NCBI GenBank assembly: GCA_963820965.1
Contig: CAWGCC010000031.1
Span: 1 to 64,000, forward strand
From: DATEDA01 sp963820965
GTDB taxonomy: Bacteria; Pseudomonadota; Gammaproteobacteria; Burkholderiales; SG8-39
Direction of reading: 5' to 3'
Length of the DNA stretch: 64,000 bases
The position numbers were made by a program, and so were the translations under genes. Below are positions 53,236 through 63,821 of this stretch, piece after piece (position 1 is the first letter of the stretch; every line of letters starts with the position of its first letter). The notes under the pieces are model-generated. The model did not search any database, had not been told where the DNA came from, and worked only from the letters and a program-made list of their open reading frames with translations.

Positions 53236-53871
53236 TCAGATCAGTTTTCGAGCGGCGAGCGCCTTGATCATCGTCTCCGCGAAGTCCGCGCTGTCCCGCG
53301 CCGGCTCGGTCGGCGCGAAGACGTCGCTATTGGCGGTCCAGACGAGCGCCGCCGTGCGCGCATCGAAGAGCTGCGTCTCGACCCTGACGTCGTCGTACTC
53401 GAACACCGTCGGCGGCGTCGCGTAGCCGCCCCAGGCCCCGGGGAATCCCGAGCCATAGAACCCGTAGATGTCGTAGTACGGGATCAGCGGCGAGCCGGGC
53501 ACGACTTCGGGCGAGCCGAGCGAGCCGCGCACGATCTGGGACTTGCGCTCGACCTTCACCACGCGCGTCATGATCGCGGCGTCGGAGCGCGACTCGCGCA
53601 GTGCGGCCTCGAGCCGCGGCTTGTCGACCGGTCCCTGCTCGGCGATGAGCGTGTGGCTCGCGATCGCGTCCGTGCCGCGCGCCTTGAGCTGCTTGACGAA
53701 CTCGTCTTCGACGATGCGACGCGTCATCGCCTCCTTGGTGATCGCGACGACGAGAATCCGCTTGAACGGCCCGCCCGTGTAGGCCGGGCTCTGCCACTGG
53801 TCCACGATGGTCGTGGTGGAGCACGCTGCGAGGGCGAGAAGCGCAAGACAGGCGAGCAGTCTCTGGGTCAT
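53236..53871 (-). CDS. Outer-membrane-type lipoprotein of unknown function
   Basis: This 211-residue protein has a signal peptide and lipobox (RLLACLALLALAACSTTT), so it is lipidated at the Cys of LAAC. The mature domain contains ILVVAITKEAMTRRIVEDEF and LKARGTDAIASHTL, followed by RSDAAIMTRVVKVERKSQ, a pattern seen in DUF4136/GNA1162-like lipoproteins. A Gly/Tyr-rich loop (YYDIYGFYGSGFPGAWGGY) follows. The gene is monocistronic as far as can be seen. Function is not assigned. Confidence 0.7.
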   Translation of the reverse strand: MTQRLLACLALLALAACSTTTIVDQWQSPAYTGGPFKRILVVAITKEAMTRRIVEDEFVKQLKARGTDAIASHTLIAEQGPVDKPRLEAALRESRSDAAIMTRVVKVERKSQIVRGSLGSPEVVPGSPLIPYYDIYGFYGSGFPGAWGGYATPPTVFEYDDVRVETQLFDARTAALVWTANSDVFAPTEPARDSADFAETMIKALAARKLI

Positions 53872-54150
53872 GGCGGGTTTTCCCGGGCGCGAGTCAGGCG
53901 ACATTATAGGTTGGCGATCAGCCGCCCGCAGGTGCTGACGCCGATCCGCATCGACAGCGCCGCCGAGGCCCTCCCCTCTCCAACGCCACCAGGACTACTC
54001 GGCACGGGCGCCCACGTGAGTCGGCGACGCGCTGCGCCGGTTGCACCAGCGCCTGGCAGGGAGACTGATCCAGCGCCCGCGGGTCGTCCTACTGCGGTAT
54101 CTTCCTGTCCGCAGGCACGCGGCCGCAAACGCGCCGCCGCCCCGAACCGG

Positions 54151-54894
54151 ATGAAGCGCAAACGCACCATGCTCCTCGTCGTCGCTCTGTTCGTCATCCC
54201 GCTCGCCATCAGCATCGCGACGCACACCCCCGCGGCCGCCACCTGGTACACCGCCTCGCGTGAACCGACGGGGCTCGCGCCCGACCCGGCGCTCTTCCGC
54301 GAGCCGGTGGTCCAGGTCTACGCCGCACGCACCTTCGGCTGGCGCGGCGCATTCGGGGTCCATTCGTGGATCGTCGTGAAGCGAGAAGGCGCCCCCGCGT
54401 ACACCCGCTACGACGTGATTTTCTGGGGCGGCCCGCCCCACGTGCGCCAGAACGCCGCCGCCCCCGACGGCCAGTGGTTCGGCAGCCGCCCCGACCTCCT
54501 CGTCGACCGGCGCGGCGAGGGCGTCGATGCGCTCATCGACCAGGTCGAGGCCGCCGTGAAGAGCTATCCGTACCACGACACGTACCGGACCTGGCCCGGC
54601 CCGAACAGCAACACGTTCATCGCCCACATCGGGCGCAACATCCCCGACTTGCGGCTCGACTTGCCGTCGAACGCGATCGGCAAGGACTACGTACCGCTCA
54701 CCTCGGCGATCGGCCGCGCGCCGAGCGGCACGGGCCTCCAGGCGTCGCTCTATGGCTTGCTCGGCGTCATCGTCGCCCCGGAAGAGGGCCTGGAGTTCAA
54801 CGTCCTCGGACTTTCGCTCGGGGTGGACGTCGCGGAACCCGCGTTGCGCCTGCCCGGGCTGGGGCGTGTCGGCCCAGAAGACCCGCCGCACTGA
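54151..54894 (+). CDS. DUF3750 family membrane-anchored protein
   Basis: This is a 247-residue protein. An N-terminal hydrophobic segment (MLLVVALFVIPLAISIAT) is a membrane anchor or signal. The rest matches DUF3750: VVQVYAARTFGWRGAFGVHSW, YPYHDTYRTWPGPNSNTFIA and LPSNAIGKDYVP. The conserved His in GVHSW and the Asn-Ser-Asn-Thr segment suggest an NlpC/LRAT-like hydrolase fold, not proven. It ends at a strong terminator shared with the convergent gene at 54953. Confidence 0.8.
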   Translation: MKRKRTMLLVVALFVIPLAISIATHTPAAATWYTASREPTGLAPDPALFREPVVQVYAARTFGWRGAFGVHSWIVVKREGAPAYTRYDVIFWGGPPHVRQNAAAPDGQWFGSRPDLLVDRRGEGVDALIDQVEAAVKSYPYHDTYRTWPGPNSNTFIAHIGRNIPDLRLDLPSNAIGKDYVPLTSAIGRAPSGTGLQASLYGLLGVIVAPEEGLEFNVLGLSLGVDVAEPALRLPGLGRVGPEDPPH

Positions 54895-54911
54895 GCGGCC
54901 CACGAGCGAAA

Positions 54912-54929
54912 ACGCCCCTGGCGGGGCGT
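54912..54929. terminator. Bidirectional terminator between convergent genes
   Basis: The stem ACGCCCC (54912-54918) and GGGGCGT (54923-54929) has a four-base TGGC loop, with CTTCGTTT on the right and an AAAA run on the left. It serves the DUF3750 gene on the plus strand and the metallo-beta-lactamase-fold gene on the minus strand. Confidence 0.75.
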
Positions 54930-54952
54930 CTTCGTTTCCGGCGGCGAGCTGC

Positions 54953-55846
54953 TCAAGTCCCCCGCCCCCACAGCCCGCAGTAACGCCGGGCGATGAACTG
55001 CAGGTTGTTCGCGTAACCCGGCCAGTTCTCATAGGCCGGCAGCTTGAACTCCTTCTCCGCCGTGTCCCAGCACTTGCCGTCCTGCCCGAGCTTCTGCATC
55101 TCGGCGGACGCGGCTTCCTGCAGCGCGAGCTGGTCCTGCACATCCTTCTTGGTCCCGAGCCGGTCGCCGGGCCCGGGATGGCCGGGGATCATGCGCTCCC
55201 AGTCCATCGCCAGCACCTGCTTCATGAACGCCATGGACTCGAGCGGATAGAAGTCGATCATCCCGCGACCCGGGACCTGACCGACCGGGATGGTGTCGAC
55301 GATGAAGACGATCTTTTCCTTAGGCAGCCGCATCACCAGCGACGAATCCGAATGGTTGAGGCCGTGGTAGGTCAGCTCGAGCGTGGTGCCGCCGAGCGTG
55401 ATCGTCCGGCCCTGGTCGCTCACCACTTCGTCGGGCAGCACCGTGTGCGGGTCCTTCAGCATCTCGAGCCGCTCCTTCGCCCGCCGGTGCGCGATGAACG
55501 TCGCGCCGGCATCCTTGAGCGCCTTGCCGCCCGCGATGTGGTCGTAGTGGTGATGGCTGTAGACGACGTACCGGACGGGCTTGTCGGTCACCTTGCGGAT
55601 CTCGTCGAGATAGGCCTGCCCGCCGGTGGGCCGGCCGTATGCGACCGGGTCGGTGGCGATGACCCCGTCGTTCGTGACGATGAACATCGCCTGGTGACCG
55701 CCGTTGCGGAAGACGTAGACGCCGTCGGTGCCCTCGACCTTGGTGGTCTGGATCTGCGGCCGTGGCGGCTGCTGCGCCTGGCCCACGCCGGCAACCGTCA
55801 GGGCCAGCAGGGCACAGGGGACGAGCTTGAGAGCGATCCGTGACAC
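54953..55846 (-). CDS. Secreted metallo-beta-lactamase-fold hydrolase
   Basis: This is a 297-residue protein. The signal peptide is MSRIALKLVPCALLALTVAG with cleavage near GQAQ. The metal-binding motif SHHHYDHIAGG is present, with a later His in LNHSDSS, the Asp in FIVDTIPVG and the final GHPGPGD. It resembles SoxH or quinoprotein-associated hydrolases rather than beta-lactamases; the substrate is unknown. An AGGAGG ribosome site precedes the ATG. It stands alone between a terminator and 217 bases of intergenic DNA. Confidence 0.82.
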   Translation of the reverse strand: MSRIALKLVPCALLALTVAGVGQAQQPPRPQIQTTKVEGTDGVYVFRNGGHQAMFIVTNDGVIATDPVAYGRPTGGQAYLDEIRKVTDKPVRYVVYSHHHYDHIAGGKALKDAGATFIAHRRAKERLEMLKDPHTVLPDEVVSDQGRTITLGGTTLELTYHGLNHSDSSLVMRLPKEKIVFIVDTIPVGQVPGRGMIDFYPLESMAFMKQVLAMDWERMIPGHPGPGDRLGTKKDVQDQLALQEAASAEMQKLGQDGKCWDTAEKEFKLPAYENWPGYANNLQFIARRYCGLWGRGT

Positions 55847-56063
55847 GGTCTGCCTCCTTTACCTGTGAGGGGAAATGCGCGCGGCAGAAGGGTATAACCC
55901 GCTGCGACCCTGCCGCAACGCCATAGCGCGGGCCGAGCCTATGCATATACATTCCCGAGCCCGCAACTATTTCGGCATGATCCCGCTGCGGCGCGATCGC
56001 CAAACCGTGCGGTAGCCGCTCGTCTCCTCCGGCGAATCCCGGCGATGGCGGCGATTCTCCCGG

Positions 56064-57059
56064 TCAGCCGAGCCGGCGCGGTAGCGCGCGCCCCGGGTCG
56101 AAGAATGGCAGGCGACAGACCCGCGCCAACTCCGTGCCGGCGACTGAGACGAGCGTTCCCACCGCAGCCGCTTCCGCCTGCGCCAATCCGAGCGCGAGCT
56201 CCCCGCCGAGGGTCGGCGATCGGATGCGGCTGGTGATCTCAGCGCGCGGGGTCGCACCGATCGTTGACGGATCGCGGCGCACGAAGCTGCCGAGCCCCAC
56301 GAGGCGCCGGTCCGGCTCGCGCCAGCGCAGCGCCCGCAAGGCGTCGCTGCCGGTGAACGCCCGCCCCTCGAACGACACCAGCCGTTCGAGCCCGAGCTCG
56401 AACGGGTTGACCGGCCCCGCCAGCTCGTTTGTGAAGAGGATGTAGCCCGATTCGACCCGCAGGCTGTTCGCAGCGTCAAAGCCGCACTCGCGCACATCGC
56501 CTGCCAGCCGCCGCCACAGGATCGCCGCAGCGTTTACCGGGACGATCAGCTCGTAGCCGAGCTCGCCGGAATAACCGAGGCGCGCGACCGTCACCGAAAC
56601 TCCGGCGAGCCTCGCCTCCCGATAGCCGAAGTACGCGAGGCCGGGTGCGGTGCCGAGATGCCGTTCGAGCACGCGCGCCGACTCGGGGCCCTGGAGTGCA
56701 AGCACGGCGTTTGCACCCGACAGGTCACGCACGGTGACGCCCGCTTGCGGCACCGCCTCCGCGACGAACGCGAAATCCGACCGCCGGCCGGTGAACAGCC
56801 AGTACCGGTCCCGCGCGAGACACCAGACCGTCGCATCGATGAACACCGTGCCGTCCGGGCGCAGAAGCAGCGTGTACGCGAGCCGGCCCGATGCGAGCGC
56901 CGCGAGGTTCCGGGTCTGCAAGCGGTCGAGGAACGCGCGCGCGCCCTCGCCCGCGATCTCGAAGTGGCCCATGAACGAAAAATCGAACAGCCCGCACGCG
57001 CGCCGCGTCGCCAGATGCTCCGCCGCTGCGTCGGTGTAGACCGCTACAGGTTGCGCCAT
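56064..57059 (-). CDS. GcvT-like (aminomethyltransferase-family) folate-dependent protein
   Basis: This is a 331-residue member of the GcvT/DmdA/YgfZ family: CGLFDFSFMGHFEIAGEGA, LLRPDGTVFIDATVW, LGYSGELGYELIVPV and the C-terminal barrel (LVGLGSFVRRD). Such proteins bind tetrahydrofolate and move one-carbon groups from N- or S-methyl donors. The substrate cannot be read from the sequence. It overlaps the TauE/SafE gene by 16 bases and ends the panB-like operon, so its one-carbon substrate may be related to the transported anion. Confidence 0.75.
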   Translation of the reverse strand: MAQPVAVYTDAAAEHLATRRACGLFDFSFMGHFEIAGEGARAFLDRLQTRNLAALASGRLAYTLLLRPDGTVFIDATVWCLARDRYWLFTGRRSDFAFVAEAVPQAGVTVRDLSGANAVLALQGPESARVLERHLGTAPGLAYFGYREARLAGVSVTVARLGYSGELGYELIVPVNAAAILWRRLAGDVRECGFDAANSLRVESGYILFTNELAGPVNPFELGLERLVSFEGRAFTGSDALRALRWREPDRRLVGLGSFVRRDPSTIGATPRAEITSRIRSPTLGGELALGLAQAEAAAVGTLVSVAGTELARVCRLPFFDPGRALPRRLG

Positions 57060-57775
57060 AGCATGACCGCGCCCACGACGATGCAGAGCACCGCCGCGAG
57101 GCGGCGCAGCGTATCGACGCTCACCGCGTGCGCGAGGCGCACGCCGGCGACCACGCCGACGAGCTCGAACGCCGTGATCCACGCCGCGACGCGAAAGTCG
57201 ATTTGACCGTACGCGAGGTTGCCGGCCGTGCCGAACGCCGCCGCCACGATCTGCAGCACCTGGCTCGTCCCGACCGCCGCGAGCGGCACGAAACCGGCCA
57301 GCACCATCATCGGCACGGAGAAGAGCGGCCCGCCCGCGCCCGACAGCCCGGAGCCGAACCCCGACGCCGCGCCGACGCCGGCGAGCATCGCTCGCTCGCC
57401 AGGCGAGCGCCCGTCGCGGAACCGCTCGCGCCGCGCGGAGGGCGCCAGGATGTAGGCGCCCGCGAACACGACGATCCCGGCGATGACGAGCGCGAGCGGC
57501 CGCGCGCCGATGCGCGCGGCCGACCACGCGCCGAGCACGCTGAAGACCACCGCGCCGGCGCACACCGGCGTCGTGATCCGCCAGTCGATCGAGCCGCGGC
57601 GCTGGAAGAGCACGGTGCCGAGGACGCCGGTGAAGAGAAACGTGAAGAGCGCGGTGGACGCGGCGGTGTGGACCGTGAGCCCGCCGAGATAGGTGAGCGC
57701 GGGGATGAGAAGAATCCCCCCGACGCCGACCGTCCCGATGAAGAGGCCGACGACGAGCGCCGCCGCCGCGATCAT
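57044..57775 (-). CDS. TauE/SafE-family anion (sulfite) exporter
   Basis: This is a 243-residue permease with seven to eight helices. The duplicated family motif is clear: GLFIGTVGVGGILLIPALTY near the N-terminus and GFGSGLSGAGGPLFSVPMM in the second half. Members export sulfite, sulfoacetate or related anions. I chose ATG 57775; the longer frame reads through the hairpin repeat. Together with the sulfite-producing or -oxidising genes at 1-21 kb this suggests sulfite efflux, by inference. Confidence 0.82.
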   Translation of the reverse strand: MIAAAALVVGLFIGTVGVGGILLIPALTYLGGLTVHTAASTALFTFLFTGVLGTVLFQRRGSIDWRITTPVCAGAVVFSVLGAWSAARIGARPLALVIAGIVVFAGAYILAPSARRERFRDGRSPGERAMLAGVGAASGFGSGLSGAGGPLFSVPMMVLAGFVPLAAVGTSQVLQIVAAAFGTAGNLAYGQIDFRVAAWITAFELVGVVAGVRLAHAVSVDTLRRLAAVLCIVVGAVMLWRNL

Positions 57776-57816
57776 GGCGTACGTCAATGCGCGCCCTCTG
57801 CCGACTCGGAGGAAAT

Positions 57817-57871
57817 GCAAGGGGGCCGAGGGAAGGGGTGGGACCCGTCCCTTCCCACCCGCGCCCCCTTG
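57817..57871 (-). repeat. Third, diverged copy of the nested hairpin repeat
   Basis: Read on the minus strand, the sequence aligns with the core of the repeats at 14950 and 19325: an outer stem CAAGGGGGC/GCCCCCTTG and an inner stem GGGAAGGG/CCCTTCCC around a GGGTCCC centre. As in copies A and B, it sits inside an operon, in the transcribed orientation, just upstream of a start codon (TauE/SafE, 42 bases). Confidence 0.65.
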
Positions 57872-57878
57872 TACCATT

Positions 57879-58349
57879 TCATCCAGCGGCGAACGTTTTG
57901 AGCTCGCTCGTCAGCAGGATCGAGAGCTGCTTCATCAGCGCGTAGCCGACCGCGTGGTCGCCGTCCATCAGCGCGGCGAGGCCCGCGCCGCGGAGCGCAA
58001 TCACCGCGCACGGCGTCAGACAGTACGCGGTGGCGATCCGGCGCGGGGTGGTCTCGACCAGCGCCGCCCAGCCGAAGACCTCGCCGCGCCGAATGATCTC
58101 GCCCGCCGAGGTGTCGCGCCTACCGACGCCGAGCGTGAACCGGACCATGCCCTCCGCTAGCACGTAGAAATCGTCGACCGGATCGCCGAGCGAGTAGATG
58201 CGCGTGTCGGCCGGATACCGCTCGAGGCGCGCGAGCCTCGCCACGCGCGCGCGCTGCGCCTGGTCGAGACCGGAGAAGAAGCGCGCCTGCCCGAGGACTT
58301 CGAGGTCCGTAGGTGCGCTCGCCAGCGCCGCGCTCACTTTTTCTTCCAC
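57879..58349 (-). CDS. Stand-alone CAP_ED (cyclic-nucleotide-binding-like) protein
   Basis: This 156-residue single-domain protein has no DNA-binding part. YPADTRIYSLGDPVDDFYVL and GEVFGWAALVETTPRRIATA match the CAP_ED domains fused to the Rieske ferredoxin (15064) and the permease (17112). As there, the ribose-binding Glu of the phosphate-binding cassette is Trp, while the Arg is kept. It overlaps the PanB-like gene by 16 bases. It probably acts as a ligand-sensing partner of another protein in the operon. Confidence 0.8.
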   Translation of the reverse strand: MEEKVSAALASAPTDLEVLGQARFFSGLDQAQRARVARLARLERYPADTRIYSLGDPVDDFYVLAEGMVRFTLGVGRRDTSAGEIIRRGEVFGWAALVETTPRRIATAYCLTPCAVIALRGAGLAALMDGDHAVGYALMKQLSILLTSELKTFAAG

Positions 58350-59215
58350 CCCACGAGGTCACGGAAGCGGGCAAGCTCGTCCTCCTTCATGAAGACGGTG
58401 TGCTCCTTGCCCGGGTAGACGCGCGCGCGCACCTCGTCGCGGTAGTCGGACAGGCCCTTCTCGATGATCGGCACCAGGTCGACGTAGATCTTCGAGTGCC
58501 GCGGCACGTGCGCCTCGTAGAGATGGAAGAGGTCCGAGCCGATGATGTGCACGCCGTGCGCGCGGTTGCCGGCGCCGAGGCTGATCACCGGCACCGGCAG
58601 CGTCTCGGCGAGGTACTCGCAGACCTCCGAGGTCGTCACCTCGCACATGATCGAGAAGCAGCCGGCGTCGACCATCGCCCACGCGTCGTCGATCAGCTCC
58701 TTCGCGCGCTCCGCCGTCTTGCCCTGCGCGACGAACCCGCCGAGCTGCGGCATGCGCATCGGCGTGATGCCGATGTGCCCCTGCACCGGGATGCCGGCCT
58801 TGACGATCGCCTCGATGTACTTGGCGTGGTGCTTGTTGCCCTCGCACTTCATCACCTCCGCCCCGCCCTGCGCGACGTACTTGGCGGCGTTGTCGACCGC
58901 CTGCTGCGCGGACAAGTGGAAGCTCATGTACGGCATGTCGACCATGCGCAGGCCGTACTTCGACCCGCGCTTCACCGCCTGCGCCATGAACATCACCTCC
59001 TCGAACGACACCGAGGTGGTGGTTTCGTGGCCGAACAGCACCATGCCGCCGGTGTCCGAGACGCACAGGATGTCGATGCCCACCCGGTCGGCGATGATCG
59101 CGGTCTCGTAGTCGTACACCGCGAGCTGCACGATCGGCTCGCCCTTCTTCATCTTCTCGACGAGCGACGGGATGGTCACTTTCTTCCGCGCGGGCGCGGC
59201 GGGCTTGTCGGACAT
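58334..59215 (-). CDS. PanB-like ketopantoate hydroxymethyltransferase-family enzyme
   Basis: This is a 293-residue TIM-barrel protein of the PanB family, which transfers a hydroxymethyl group from 5,10-methylene-tetrahydrofolate. Candidate metal and catalytic residues are D in VSDTGGMVLFG, D in MVDMPYMS, E in KCEGN and E in MCEVTTSE. All differ in context from the standard PanB motifs (VGDSLG, ADMPF, LEGG). It is therefore divergent, and with CAP_ED, TauE and GcvT-like neighbours rather than panC it may not make pantoate. An AGGAGGGG ribosome site precedes the ATG. Confidence 0.75.
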   Translation of the reverse strand: MSDKPAAPARKKVTIPSLVEKMKKGEPIVQLAVYDYETAIIADRVGIDILCVSDTGGMVLFGHETTTSVSFEEVMFMAQAVKRGSKYGLRMVDMPYMSFHLSAQQAVDNAAKYVAQGGAEVMKCEGNKHHAKYIEAIVKAGIPVQGHIGITPMRMPQLGGFVAQGKTAERAKELIDDAWAMVDAGCFSIMCEVTTSEVCEYLAETLPVPVISLGAGNRAHGVHIIGSDLFHLYEAHVPRHSKIYVDLVPIIEKGLSDYRDEVRARVYPGKEHTVFMKEDELARFRDLVGWKKK

Positions 59216-59595
59216 CGGTCCCCTCCTGGTTGGATCGGCAAGGCGAACCTAGAACTTTCTCATAGCAGCAAGTCCCATGCCGATTGCGAGACCCCCGCGA
59301 TGCCTTGAAGTTACACGTGTATTCGGCTACGCCGCCGCCGCTGTTTCAAAACGAAACCATGCGGATTTCGCTGGGAAACGGATGTGTAGGGCATGTTGAC
59401 GCGAGCGCCCGCACGCGCCCCACCCCGCCGAGACGTCGGGACCGCTGTCGGCCGGCCCCGACACGCCCCTCTTCCACAGCGCGTGCCGCGCGCTCCGGCG
59501 GACGTTTTCGCCGGCACGCTATGGTATGGTTAACCTGCGCTCGAATATCCCGAGCATGCCGACCGGCATGCCGCCTCCTCCACGAAAAGATCTTC
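59216..59595. other. 380-base divergent intergenic region
   Basis: It lies between the PanB-like operon (minus) and the MscS gene (plus), so it should hold both promoters. I see the PanB-like ribosome site near 59222, but no clear promoter consensus, small gene or structured RNA. Confidence 0.4.
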
Positions 59596-61401
59596 ATGAA
59601 CCGAGAGTTCTTGACGCCTGGGCAACGTGCGGTGCCCGCCGTAGGATCGCGCGCGATGCAATGGTTCGATCGGCGTCGAACCTTTCTGCACCTCGCCGGA
59701 TGGATCCTCGTTGCAGCCGTGCTGCTGGCACAGCACGCGCGGGCGGCCGACGCCACGCATGCGCTCGCGCCCCTCGATACCTCCAGCCCAAGAGCGACGC
59801 TCACCGGATTTCTCGCGGCGATGGACGAGGCGCTGCGTCTCACTCGGGACCACTTCCTGAAGTCCTGGGCCATGGACGCGCAGGTTCGCGCACGCGTGGA
59901 GGATCTGTACGCCAGAGCGTACCGAACGCTCGACGTGAGCAAAGCTCCGCCCGATGCCCAGACCGAGGTGAGCCGCGACGCGGCGTCGTATCTCTACGAG
60001 GTGCTCTCTCGCATCGAGCTGCCGCCCGAGGGCGAGATGCCCGGCCCGAACGCGTTCGAGGAGGGCAGGAAGAACGCCAAGTGGACCATGCCCAACACGG
60101 AGATCACACTCGCCCGCGCAGAGGGGGGCGCGCACGCCGGTCAGTTCCTCTTCAGCCCCGACACCGTCGCGCGAGCGCGGGAGTTCTACGAAAGAACGCG
60201 CACCTTGCCACACGTTCGCGACGCCCCGCTCAAGAACGTCGTCGAGCGACGCGCCAACATGGGTGGATTCCTGATCCCGCCTCGCGTGATCGAGCAGTTG
60301 CCGGGCTGGGCAAGGAAGCCGGTGCTGGGACAAGGCATGTGGAAGTGGTGCGCCCTCGCCGCCGCGATCATCGTCGGGCTCGCGGCGGTTTTCGGGATCC
60401 ACCGACTGGCGCGCGCCAACCTCTCCGGCCACGGTGTCGGCACCGAGCTGCGGCGCCTCGCCACTCCCGTGTCCCTGCTTCTCCTGACACAGGTCCTCGG
60501 CTCCCTGACGAGCTCCGTCCTCATGGCGGACGGCGAGCTCGCTGAGGGCCTGATACTGGTGACCGGCGCCGTCGGCTATCTCGCGGCGGCCTGGGCGGTC
60601 TGGATCGTCGCGGCCATGGTCGCGGAACTGGTCATCTCCTCACCCCGGATAAGCGACCAGAGCCTCGACGCGCACATGCTGCGGCTTGCCGCCCGCGTCG
60701 TGGGAATCTTCTCGGCCGCGGCGCTGCTGTTCCACGGTGCGAACCAGATCGGGCTGCCGATCTACGGCGTCATCGCCGGAGTGGGCGTCGGTGGTCTCGC
60801 AATCGCGCTGGCAGCCCGCACCACGCTCGAGGACTTCCTCGGCAGCATCAACCTCTACCTGGATCAGCCGGTCCGCGTGGGCGACTTCTGCCGCTATGGC
60901 GAGGATCCCTCCGCGGGGTGGCTCCGGATCGGCACCATCGAGTCCATCGGATTGCGATCCACCAGGATCCGCGGCATCGACCGGACCGTCACCACCATCC
61001 CGAACAGCGATTTCGCCCGGATGCACATCGTCAACATGACGGCGCGCGACCGCATGCTGCTCAAGGCCAATCTGCACCTGCGCTACGACACGACGCCCGA
61101 GCAGCTGCGGTTGGTTCTGGAAGAGTTGCGAGCATTGCTCCGTGAACATCCCAGGGTCACGGACGTCCCGGCGCGCGTGCGCTTTATCGGCATCGGGGAA
61201 TACTCGCTCGATCTCGAGATCTTCGCCTACGTCGACACGTCGGACCCCGACGAGTTTCTGGTCATCCAGGAAGATCTCAACCTGCGAATCATGCGGGTCG
61301 TGGAGGAAGCGGGAACCGGCTTGGCACTGCCGTCGCGAACGCTCTACCACACGCGTGACAACGGCCTCGGCCTCCAGCGGTGGGAGAAGGCCGAGGCGTA
61401 G
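59596..61401 (+). CDS. MscS-family mechanosensitive channel with long periplasmic N-terminus
   Basis: This is a 601-residue protein. A signal/anchor segment (FLHLAGWILVAAVLLAQHARA) precedes a periplasmic helical domain of about 200 residues. Several membrane helices follow (LAAAIIVGLAAVFGIH, LILVTGAVGYLAAAWAVWIV), then the MscS core: VIAGVGVGGLAIALAARTTL, DFLGSINLYLDQPVRVGDFC and the beta domain IPNSDFARMHIVNMTARD. It opens under membrane tension and releases solutes. ATG 59656 (MQWFDRRR) is an equally good start. It is monocistronic. Confidence 0.85.
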   Translation: MNREFLTPGQRAVPAVGSRAMQWFDRRRTFLHLAGWILVAAVLLAQHARAADATHALAPLDTSSPRATLTGFLAAMDEALRLTRDHFLKSWAMDAQVRARVEDLYARAYRTLDVSKAPPDAQTEVSRDAASYLYEVLSRIELPPEGEMPGPNAFEEGRKNAKWTMPNTEITLARAEGGAHAGQFLFSPDTVARAREFYERTRTLPHVRDAPLKNVVERRANMGGFLIPPRVIEQLPGWARKPVLGQGMWKWCALAAAIIVGLAAVFGIHRLARANLSGHGVGTELRRLATPVSLLLLTQVLGSLTSSVLMADGELAEGLILVTGAVGYLAAAWAVWIVAAMVAELVISSPRISDQSLDAHMLRLAARVVGIFSAAALLFHGANQIGLPIYGVIAGVGVGGLAIALAARTTLEDFLGSINLYLDQPVRVGDFCRYGEDPSAGWLRIGTIESIGLRSTRIRGIDRTVTTIPNSDFARMHIVNMTARDRMLLKANLHLRYDTTPEQLRLVLEELRALLREHPRVTDVPARVRFIGIGEYSLDLEIFAYVDTSDPDEFLVIQEDLNLRIMRVVEEAGTGLALPSRTLYHTRDNGLGLQRWEKAEA

Positions 61402-61419
61402 GGCGGACGTTCGCGCGGA

Positions 61420-62822
<1,403 letters not shown>

Positions 62823-62826
<4 letters not shown>

Positions 62827-63821
62827 GGCGTCGCGGCAGGAAGCTCGATCGTGAAGCAGGCGCCGCCCGCAGGGACGTTGGCCACGGTGAGCTCGCCGCC
62901 GAGCCCGTCCACGATCTCGCTCGAGATCGCGAGGCCGAGCCCGGCGCCGGCGCCGTTGCGGGTGGTGAAGAACGGCTCGAAGATCCGCCCGAGGTTCTCG
63001 GGCGCGATGCCCGGCCCGGCATCGCGGATGGCGAGCTCGACGCGCGCGCCGCGCCGCGCGCCCGCCACCGTCACCCGTCCGCGGCCGTCCATCGCCTGCG
63101 CCGCGTTGAGCAGGATATTGAACACCACCTGCTCGAGCTCGCCAGGCCGCGCGCGCACGAGCGCGTCGTCGGCGACCGCGGCCTCGAGGACGATCGCGTT
63201 CGGGCCGGTCTGGTGCTTGACGAGCGAGGCCGCCTCCTCGACCACCTGCGCGAGCGCGACGGTGCGCAGCGCCTCGCCGTTGACGCGCGAGAAGTCGGTG
63301 AGGGTGCGCGTGATGCCGAGCACGCGGGCGATGTTGGAGGAGATGCTGGCGAGGCCGCGCTCGAAGATCTCGGGCGTGGCGCCGCGCCGCGACTGCAGGA
63401 TCTGCACCATCGAGTGGATCGCCGCGAGCGGGTTGCTCACCTCGTGGCATACGCCGGCCACCATGAACCCGAGCGAGGCGAGGCGCGTCGTCTGCGGATC
63501 CGCGCCCGGCAGGTCGTCGAGCACCGTGATCGTAGCGTAACGGCCGGACGGGCGCACCACGAGCCGCTCGCGCACGGCGCCGCCGCGCACCACGTCGAGC
63601 TCGCGCGGCGTCACGAGGTCGCCGGCGAGCGCCGCGTGGTAGTCGGGGAAGCGCCCGGCGAAGGTTCCCTCGCCCGCCGCCGCCCGCGCCGTCATCGCCG
63701 GATTCGCCGCGACGATCCGCCCGCGCGCGTCGACGACCGCGACCGGCACCGGCAGCGCGTCGAGGACCGCCTCCGCGGACGGCGGGCCGGCGGGTCGGGG
63801 CGCGGGCCGCAGGCGCTTCAT
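62823..63821 (-). CDS. Soluble histidine kinase, partner of the NtrC-type regulator
   Basis: This is a 332-residue kinase without membrane segments. A PAS-like domain (about 20-110; LPVPVAVVDARGRIVAANPA) precedes the dimerisation/phosphoacceptor helix with the H-box His in VCHEVSNPLAAIHS. The ATPase domain has N-box NILLNAAQAM and G-boxes DAGPGIAPEN and GAGLGLAI. A cytoplasmic signal is sensed. ATG 63821 overlaps the MFS gene stop by four bases and the regulator overlaps its end, so the three genes form an operon. Confidence 0.92.

Noticed and set aside
52474..54894. An 806-codon plus-strand frame
   Set aside because: Only its last 247 residues (from 54151) match a real family (DUF3750). The upstream part has a non-coding pattern and no start signal.
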